Source of the DNA: Balanoglossus misakiensis
Taxonomy: Eukaryota > Hemichordata
Length of the DNA: 64,000 nucleotides
Assembly (NCBI GenBank): GCA_040954595.2
Contig: CM082589.2
Span: forward strand, 1,364,001 to 1,428,000
Reading direction: 5' to 3'
Shown here: positions 56,122 through 64,000 of the stretch, in pieces
How positions within the stretch are numbered: position 1 is the first letter of the stretch
Layout: each line of letters starts with the position of its first letter
The notes under the pieces: generated by a model
What the model saw: only the letters and a program-made list of their open reading frames with translations
Databases searched by the model: none
What the model was told of the DNA's origin: nothing
Translations under genes and position numbers: made by a program

Positions 56122-56172
56122 CGAGCTACTGAACTCAAGCTAGGTGTGACCTAGCTACAGTTCAGTAGCTCG
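56122..56172. repeat. Long imperfect-centre hairpin, 14 + 8 bp arms
   Basis: CGAGCTACTGAACT pairs with AGTTCAGTAGCTCG. Inside, after a 2x2 mismatch, AGCTAGGT pairs with ACCTAGCT around a 3-nt loop. In total 22 of 24 stem positions pair. Confidence 0.92.
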
Positions 56173-56347
56173 ATTTTGCCTTGGTTACCGTTTGTGTGAC
56201 CCAGTGGTACCCCACTTCCCCCCAAGATGAATGAATTATTGTCATATTCTTTGATATTGGCTGCGAGGCATTCCTGATCCTTGCAGTCTAAGGCCTAATT
56301 GCCATCACTGCCAGCAATGATGGTCAAAATCATAGGTGCCTAAAAAA

Positions 56348-56395
56348 TAGGGTTAGGGACTTAGGGGTACCCCTACTCCTAAGTCCCTAACCCTA
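56348..56395. repeat. Perfect 18-bp inverted repeat with telomere-like word
   Basis: TAGGGTTAGGGACTTAGG and its exact reverse complement flank a 12-nt loop. The arm contains TAGGGTTAGGG, nearly two animal telomere repeats. Confidence 0.92.
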
Positions 56396-56613
56396 CATAG
56401 GCTTAGGCCATATGTACAGGTCTGTGCAACTCACTGTTTCCGGAATGACAAGGTGGTGGTGGCCATGTTTTTCCGGGTACAGACAGACCTGTACGCAAGG
56501 CTGGGATTTACGTTCAATTGAACATCACATCAGCAACAAAATATTTCTTATTAAAGGTTTTGTTAATTAACATTAATCACAACAGAATCTTTGAAGTGAA
56601 GGAAAAAAAGATA

Positions 56614-56619
56614 TTTATT
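56614..56619 (-). terminator. Poly(A) signal for WASHC5
   Basis: TTTATT on the plus strand reads AATAAA on the minus strand, about 260 bases beyond the stop codon. Confidence 0.6.
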
Positions 56620-56875
56620 GTAACTGAACAGGAAAAACAATGAAATTTATTTCAAAATTTTAGGGCATACATTCGACGTAATATTTCTTCTCTGGTCCAT
56701 CAAACATGATTTCCAAAATTAATTCTAAACCTTGTTTACTATATATCATCCGACACACAAATTCACTATGAGATAATTCTATGACAGTATAAATCACATG
56801 TCATGATCACAGTCCCAATCCTATGTCTATCCTCATATCACAACATGACATCTGAGTGAAGGATAGGTCTTCATT

Positions 56876-59800
56876 TTAGAGGGTACTTCTGAATTCATCC
56901 AGTAGATATGCAGGAATGTGAGCCTCGACTTTCTGAAACAGAGAAAACAATGAACGGTCACACAATTAATATTGTTACAGTGAGACAAATGAGGATCTTA
57001 TGAAACAACAAAGATGTGACTACACCAACCTTTCTTGGTGTTTCTGTGCAGTTTACAAACTCTTCTAAAAACACCAAAACGTTGACAACTTCAGTTGGCA
57101 ATTCCAGCTTTTGACTGCAAGAAAGAGAGAGAGAGAGAAAACATGTCATTTTTTGGATGGATGGAAGAGTAGTTACAATACCACAAGAATTGTTATTATC
57201 AGCAGAAGATAGTTATCATGAGCTCTGACGTGACTAACACACTATAAGCATGCCTCAATATAATTCCCTGCACCCCCTCTCTTACCTGGTTGCAACTGCG
57301 TCAACCATGGATCTGACATACTGACCAAGCAAAGCCAGGTATTGGTCGGTGTTTTCATAGTGAAACTGTTTGAACAATGTGACAATTCCAGCGACCAATG
57401 GCGGGCCATCCAATGGATCTCGTGGATTTCGACATACCATGCTCACTGTAACAAAAGACCATAACCGTTATGAGATGATACATTTTATCTCTGAAAACAT
57501 TCTTTTTAACATATAAGATACTCCCTACTTTTTTCAGTTGATTCAGAAATTGAAAACATGAAACTTACCAACAGATTTTGTGTACTGCAGCTTGGGTAGA
57601 TGTGAAATCACAAACAAGAATCCAAAGAGTGCAAAGTAAGGAACTCTCTTCGTTGTTATGTAGATCTGAAACAGATTGGACACGATTTTCTGATGAAGAT
57701 TTGTTAGGTCAAACATTTCAGTTGAATCATGGGCTAAATTCAAAATGGCCGCCCCCATGATGACATGTAAATGTTCATTATTTTATTACCTTAGTAAATG
57801 GATTACTAATGCCAGCACATTCGAGGTATGATGTCAACTCATACATCAATGGGTTGTCTTCTTTGGGATATGGCAGTGATGGGTCTTGGTAATGAGCTTC
57901 TATGTCCGTCAGTATGCCCCTGAAGAGACAGATAATTCACATCAACAAATTTTGTATTCTGATGCATGTTGTTCATATTTCGGGTCACATCACTTGTGCA
58001 TTTTCAGCATCTTGTGTTCCTAGAATGCTAGACATTAGTCACAGGCCGTGTAGAATGTTCTGATCTGTAGTGTACCTGTTCATTGTTTGCAATGCACTTG
58101 CCAGCAAACTGGAATCAAACTTGCATGAGAAGTTCAGCTCGTTGGCGATCTGTTTCCGCAGCAACTGCATCTGTCCCACCTAGCAACAGGTGAAGAAAGA
58201 GGGAAATGTGATACACATGAACAAAGCACATCCTGTGATATTTTTGGTGACAAACAGCAAACTGGATAAAGTCTGGCCATTACACACACAGATACAGACT
58301 GCTTGAAACGGAATAAGAGGCATCTTACCTTGAGGACAACATCCAGGAATGGTGGCCATAGTTTGGCAGCCTTAGTACATGCTTGGTTGTAGACCTTGGC
58401 TGGGTTATCTATGAAGTTCATATGATATAATGTGGTTAAACCTGTTCACCCCCAGTTTCCTCTAAAGAAGTCCAAATTTACCATAGAAAACAATTGGATT
58501 TGGGTCAAACCATAGTGGTGAAAGGGATAATATAGGCACTTACCAACCAAACCCACAACTGGGTTCAGCGATCTCAGGAAGTTTCCAAGGAATTCCAACC
58601 AAGCTTTATCTCGTAGAACACCCCGGTTAAGAATGGTTATGAAGTTCTGTAGCTCTTTGACAATCATGAAACACAACAACCGATCTAAACCAGTCAGTCC
58701 GTATGTACCAATACTGTTCTGTAATATATAATTCACACAGATAAGAAAATTGATTTTCAATTAGTTTAATGTTAGGATGCATAAATTTGGCTTCCTTTGG
58801 TGATATCTTACCTGGACTTTGGCGAAGAGTCGTATGGTCATGACCTCCTGTTTGGTTTTGTTGTCATACCAGGTGTTCATTTTGTCAATGTAGCAAGTTA
58901 ATCTGAGAAGAGAAATTGCAGAAAATTAGAAGACATTAACAGGAAGTGATGTCACATTTTGAAAAGAGTGAACAGTCCTGCTCCAGTCTGAATTATGAAG
59001 TGTTCTAGTACAGTGTTCAACACATACCTTGGATCAGTGATTCTCAGGATCTCGCGAGCTAATCGTCCAATGAAATTGACCGATATATCCATAGGTACTG
59101 GGGCATATCTGGGAATGGGGATTGCTGTGGACTGATAGACACTTTGCCAATCCAAGACCTGTGAAAGGTGTCCAAGGAAAAACGAGTTTTAGCATCATAA
59201 TGTTGGGTCATTCAGAATTTGTGAATATTGTCTACACTGAGAAAGAAGTCCTTCTTTACCTTGGTTCTGAGAAAACTATTGCACTCCTGTTCAACATTGT
59301 AGTTGATGATTCTGGACACTTCTTCCTGCCAGATTTTCAACCCATAAATACTGACATAATCTTGGATATATTCAAATGATCTTCTGTATCCATCCATCCT
59401 GGCTCCCAAGGCATCTAGCTTATTACTCAACTCACTTATCTGTGTGAAGAGAATTGTATAATTGTTATTACTTTATTGTACTGATTATCTCATCCAAATC
59501 CATTGTTATCTGTTGGAGGTTGGACATGATGTAGCTAACCTTGAGTTTCGTATTGAAGATCAATCCTTCATGTAAAGCCCATGCTACTTGTCTGACCAGC
59601 TCTTTACGGATGCCGTCCTCTAGTAACTGTTTGGGATCAATCTGCAAACAAATCACACATCAAACTGAGTCAGACATGAACAGGAACCAACTGATACTAA
59701 AATAAGTAAATTCTAGAATTCCAATGCTCCATAGTCCAAGCATAACATGGCAATAAGATGTTAATAAGATGACTTACCTTGATAATTCCAACCAGTGTAG

Positions 59801-62800
59801 TTTTCATCATCAGAATTCCTTCAGTGAAAACTGATATTGAATGTGTTAGCTTGGCAACCTGTCAAGATCATGAAAAAGTCAGTCACATTATGGTCAATAA
59901 AATGCATTGGAACTACATGGAATTAGTAAACAGAAGTCTTAAATGATTCTTAGATTCTGACTTTACCTGATATCGTTGGTCCAGTTGTGCATATTCTCTC
60001 AGTTTATCCTTCTCCAGTCTCGTAGGGACTTCCTTGATGTTGTGAGTTTGCAGGTGAATGATCCTAGCCAGCAGTCCGAACATGGTTTCTGGAATGATCT
60101 GCAGTACTTTCCTCACGTAGGACACCAATTCGCCCGAGTAGTACTGGGAGACACTGATCAGATCACCACTGCTGGCTTGGTTGATTCTCAGTAATGGAAG
60201 ATCGAGGGCTGATGCCAACTGCACACGGAAGAAGGTCAGGGGAATTAAGATCAGCACAGCATTAGAAAATATGGTCCAAGCATTTGAAGTGTCCACAACA
60301 CCCTGTCAACAATCTAGGAAAGGGCAATGTTTCCAACATTTTTTTTACCTTCAAGAATGTGGCTCTCAGTTTAATAACCAAAGATGGATCATTCTTGATT
60401 CCTTCTTGCATGTACTTGGTGTAACTACGAAAAGAAATGAAGGAGAAAGGGTTGGAGAATCATGACTGGAAAAAGTGGAGTTTTGAGCAAATTTCCTTAT
60501 GACTTAACCCTTTCAATACCATGGTTTGGTCCAGCTTCATAGTTTTCAGTGGTAATGTTGGACTTCTCTACATGGAAGTGGGGGTGAGCAGGTTAATTTG
60601 GCTCCTACCTATCAATGATTTCCCATGCATAGGATACATCGGCCACAATCTGAAGCTGAATCAGAACTTCTTCTTTGATGTTGATGGTTCGGATCATGTG
60701 ATGCAGGAATTTCCTGGTTTCAGCCAGGAACTGTCTGACTTGTAGGTTGCTCTCCAGTTGATGAAACTCTTGCACCTAGAAAGAATTTACAGGAGATTAA
60801 TCTACAGTCGGCTTGGCAGATTACAGATTAATCTGCAGTATTTTCATAATGTTTTCATAGTTACCTCCTCAAGGGCCTGTATCAACTGTACAATCTTCCT
60901 ACCAGCTGAGGTTGAGTCTTCATAGTTCAAGGATGTTATCTGCTTACCCATCTCAGCAAACCACGCCTGAAGATTTTCTGTGATGAATAATGCCACAATA
61001 GAATTGTGTAAACTCTAAAGATATATCTTCTATTTGTTTCACTGCATTTGAGCGACCTTAACTATTTGGTAGCTTTTCTTACCATTCTTCTCCACTCTGG
61101 TGAGTGGTTTACTTCCAGAGTAGACTTCAGAAAGTTCTTGCATTCTTTCTGAACCTTCTTTCTTGTAAGCCTCCCACTGTTTCTGTTTGTTGGCCAACAT
61201 GTGTCTGAACATCTGTCGAGATTGAAAGGTGACAAAATAACCTGGTATAGTCAATTTGTTATGTCAATGTTTAGACACAACTCTCTCTCTGGAGATGCAA
61301 CCAGACGCAGAAACATGGCCTTATACTTGCCTCCTTCAGGTTGAGTTCCAACTGACTTGTGTTCAAAAGTAGAGTGAAAAGTTGCTGTGGGTTGAATTTA
61401 CTGTCTGCGATGACTTGTTCACGTAACTGTCTGCATCGTTTGTTCATATCCCAGGCTTCAAAGAGAACATTTAAGTACAATTTTTAAATCAAAATATGTG
61501 TGGATACAGAACTAAACACAAGCTGACTTTGGTAAAGGAATAAATAGATGGTGTATCAAAAGGCCAGCCTTGTAGTGAAAGTTTAGTAATTGAAAGCTCC
61601 TGTAGATGAAAGTTAAGATGAAAGTTAACTCACATCCTTCGGCAGAATGAAGCATTAACCAACGTATGGTAACATTGCACTCTCTCAAACAATTCATCAG
61701 TTTCGGAATATTGTCCAAGATGAATTCTTCAGTCAGTGTTCCTTCTTGCAAGTATCTCATCACAAGGGCGTTCAGTTTTCCAGTTTTAGCTTCATATCTT
61801 GTCCCCTGTAAGAACGTTACATCATCACAGTTTAGTTGGTCACATGCCGAGTTCATGTGGGCATTTTGACAGGTGACTGTCTACACAGCAGTGACACTCA
61901 TCAACATGTATATGAAAATCAACACGAATTTCTTGATGGAGCTTACCAAATCTTTGACATTGCTGGGATCTAAGGTGTTATTGAGAGCTGTTCTGGCTGC
62001 TTTGTATGGTTCCCATGCATCCATCAGATTGACTGGAATTCCCATGTATACACTGGTAACCTGTGAAGACACATTTGTCAGAAATTCTGTGGTGTTTTCT
62101 GGTTTGTGAGCAGTTGATGTGGAGGTCTGAGGTAGCAGAGTGGCATAGCGCCCCCACATGACTGAATATGTCAGCAGTAGATTTAGGGCAAAGGACCAAG
62201 GGTACTACATACCCAGTTGTCAGGGAAGTGTTTATCTACAATTTCTCTCATCTTGGCTTGTTGGTTGTGAAGTATTTCTGGTGCAAAGTATAGTATGATA
62301 TAGAGCATAGATGCTTGCGTGGCCAATGCTGTACTTCGATGCTCTGGAAATGGATATGCTGATATCTGAAAAATACCAACAAGAAACATTATACAATGAA
62401 AAATAACGTATTTTGTATACTGTTATATCATTGTATCTCTCAATGTGTTGACTCACCAAATTGTAGATGTCGTCAGATCGAAGTCGTCCAATCACCATGT
62501 TGATGAATGTTTTGTTGATGGGCACTCTCCTGGTAATATGGAAAAGAAACAGTTGAGTTAGATTTCTGATCACTGTGTTGGTTGAACACAATTTTTGTCT
62601 CAATAGATGCATCATACTCACCCAAAATAGCTTTCAGGATAGTTGGGTGGTCTTTTGATTCCTCCAATGCTTGTGTATCCTGTACTACGCAGCAATTTAC
62701 AGACATCATCAATGTTGGAGTCCACCGATGCCTCTGAAGCACTAGTAATCAAAACAAGAAACAAATGTTATGATTATACAGGAACATTTGATGAGTGGAT

Positions 62801-63833
62801 TGATGAATTACTATTACTATTCAAGGATTTAACTTCAAATCTGATAATATCTTTTGAACTCACCTGTATCTATGGTAGGACACTAACATTCGTTCTCTGA
62901 CAATCCCCTCTATCCTTAAATCAATGACCAGGAGCATAACACCATATAGAAATAGTGCTTCACACTGTCAGATGTAGAACAAATTGCATGATCATCAATG
63001 ATTTCAACAATGTAGCAGATTGCAACCAGTGATTGCAACAAACATAGTTTGTGATTGCATGTATATTGTGCGATGTTGTTATTTCATGTATTTGTGGAGA
63101 TGAAAGAAAAACATGAAATGATCCAAAGTGTATATATACAATACATTACCAGCAGCTGTTTGCCATCTTCATTTAACAAAACTGTCTCCAAGGTTTGCTG
63201 GATAAAAACACCTTCATCAAGATCCTCCAAAAATCTGACGAGAAGAAAAGTTATTCCCATTTTAAATCATGTTCATTAATGCAAATGAATACAGTGCAGT
63301 GCAGTAATGAACAATAGCCACTGTCAGAACAAACCATAGGGCGAAAGGTACATACCTGTTTAAATCTCTTACATATTTCTGTACACTCTCAAAAGCAAGA
63401 TAAAACCTTGTCAGGATTTCAATATGGTTTTCTCGAAATTCTTGATCCAGGTCTTGGAGATCCTTTATGAAAAGAAATTGGAAATGTTTCATCATAATAT
63501 ACTTGTGACTCTTTCAGTTTGACAAGCTGATCATGGTTGTAAATATGTGCACAAAGTGAAACAAACAAACAAAGAAACAAACAAACAAACAAATAAGTAA
63601 ATACTTACAGGGTTCGAATCTATCTTATTGTCGTAGTACTCCGATCCTTTAAAGTAACTGAAGTCACACAGTATATCTCCATATTTGGTCTGATCTGCCT
63701 TGCTTTCAAGTTTAAACACAGGCGGAATAAACTCGGAGAGTCGTAACAATTCAGCGATGATCGCATTGCCACGAGATACCAACTTCAAAATGGTCTGCCC
63801 ACACAAATTATTCTCTGCCAAAAAGTCGGTCAT
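56876..63833 (-). CDS. WASHC5: WASH complex subunit 5 (strumpellin)
   Basis: A large minus-strand gene of more than 20 exons, ATG at 63833-63831 and TAA at 56878-56876. The first exon, 63609-63833, ends in phase 0. The encoded order matches strumpellin from end to end: [155 protein letters not shown] and a C-terminus ending [11 protein letters not shown]. Length should be near the vertebrate 1159 residues. It is a core subunit of the endosomal WASH complex, which activates Arp2/3 for actin-driven sorting. No frameshift or missing block was seen. Confidence 0.95.
63543..63600 (+). repeat. AAAC-type tetranucleotide repeat
   Basis: About ten copies of AAAC/AAAG in the first intron of WASHC5. 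Confidence 0.85.
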
Positions 63834-64000
63834 TTTTGCGCTTCACTGGAAATCGCGGAGGAGCAGAAGATTTAATCGATGGTCAAACGTCAATGCATAA
63901 CCCACTTTCCTTCTTCACGCATCTGGTCTCCGATCAGCGCTTCTTTTTTCGTCCAAGATCCTCCCCCAAGATTGGTGACCTCCCCCTTTAGTGCTAGGCT
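63834..64000 (-). promoter_or_regulatory. WASHC5 5' UTR and promoter region
   Basis: The 167 bases beyond the WASHC5 start are GC-richer than the introns and end the window. No TATA box is apparent. The transcription start is not identifiable. Confidence 0.4.

Larger units (their letters stand above)
53840..56875. other. Convergent region between the kinase gene and WASHC5
   Basis: Kinase 3' UTR: AATAAA occurs at 54634-54639, with later candidates near 55257 and 55750. A run of 12 G lies at 54414-54425. An orphan coding-like exon (55928-56008) and two strong hairpins (56122-56172, 56348-56395) follow. WASHC5's 3' UTR occupies about 56600-56875, with its poly(A) signal at 56614-56619. Confidence 0.55.

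Noticed and set aside
56122-56395. Hairpins as microRNA precursors
   Set aside because: Loops of 3 and 12 nt and stems of 24 and 18 bp are too short for a normal pre-miRNA.

Overview
The window is nuclear DNA from an animal. Every protein gene except two is broken into many short exons with GT-AG introns of about 100 bases to several kilobases. The gene set is animal-specific (Src-family tyrosine kinase, WASH complex subunit, choline transporter-like protein, glucokinase regulatory protein). Compact AT-rich introns and no recognised vertebrate repeats suggest a non-vertebrate animal. A marine invertebrate such as a hemichordate, cephalochordate, echinoderm or lophotrochozoan would fit, but the sequence alone does not fix the phylum. 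I rebuilt exon chains by hand, checking splice sites and reading-frame phase. Complete phase-consistent chains were obtained for the AKAP7-like, HINT3, SLC44A1-like, bZIP, TPMT, LRR and Src-family genes. GCKR and WASHC5 were recognised exon by exon from family conservation, with only some boundaries fixed.

Layout, left to right: upstream DNA without a clear gene (1-2.9 kb); AKAP7-like gene with a 2H phosphoesterase domain, a C-terminal PKA-anchoring helix and a probable long novel N-terminus (+, 3.1-7.9 kb); HINT3 (+, 10.2-11.8 kb); SLC44A1/CTL1-like choline transporter with up to four alternative first exons (+, 13.0-20.9 kb); PAR-like bZIP transcription factor with an upstream ORF (+, 22.2-25.3 kb, long 3' UTR); an unrecognised intronless gene (-, 28.0-28.8 kb); thiopurine-type S-methyltransferase (+, 30.1-31.7 kb); an intronless CFAP97D/hemingway-family gene (+, 33.2-33.9 kb); an SDS22-type leucine-rich-repeat gene (+, 36.2-39.2 kb); GCKR (-, 39.6-43.5 kb); a FRK/Src42A-type kinase with a second promoter and exon for an SH3-less form (+, 45.4-53.8 kb); WASHC5/strumpellin (-, 56.9-63.8 kb).

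The genes do not form one pathway. The arrangement is typical of a compact animal genome: convergent 3' ends (bZIP with the unknown minus-strand gene; LRR with GCKR; FRK with WASHC5) and divergent 5' ends (unknown gene with TPMT; GCKR with FRK). AKAP7 next to HINT3, with FRK and TPMT nearby, recalls human chromosome 6 and may be residual ancient synteny.

The strongest leads are: a set of alternative, phase-0 first exons for the choline transporter (one encoding an MGCC lipidation motif, one a very basic N-terminus); an alternative first exon with a GC-AG intron that would give a Src-family kinase lacking SH3; a 20-nt microexon joining a novel N-terminal region to AKAP7; a 23-codon uORF before the bZIP gene; and long perfect hairpins between the FRK and WASHC5 genes.
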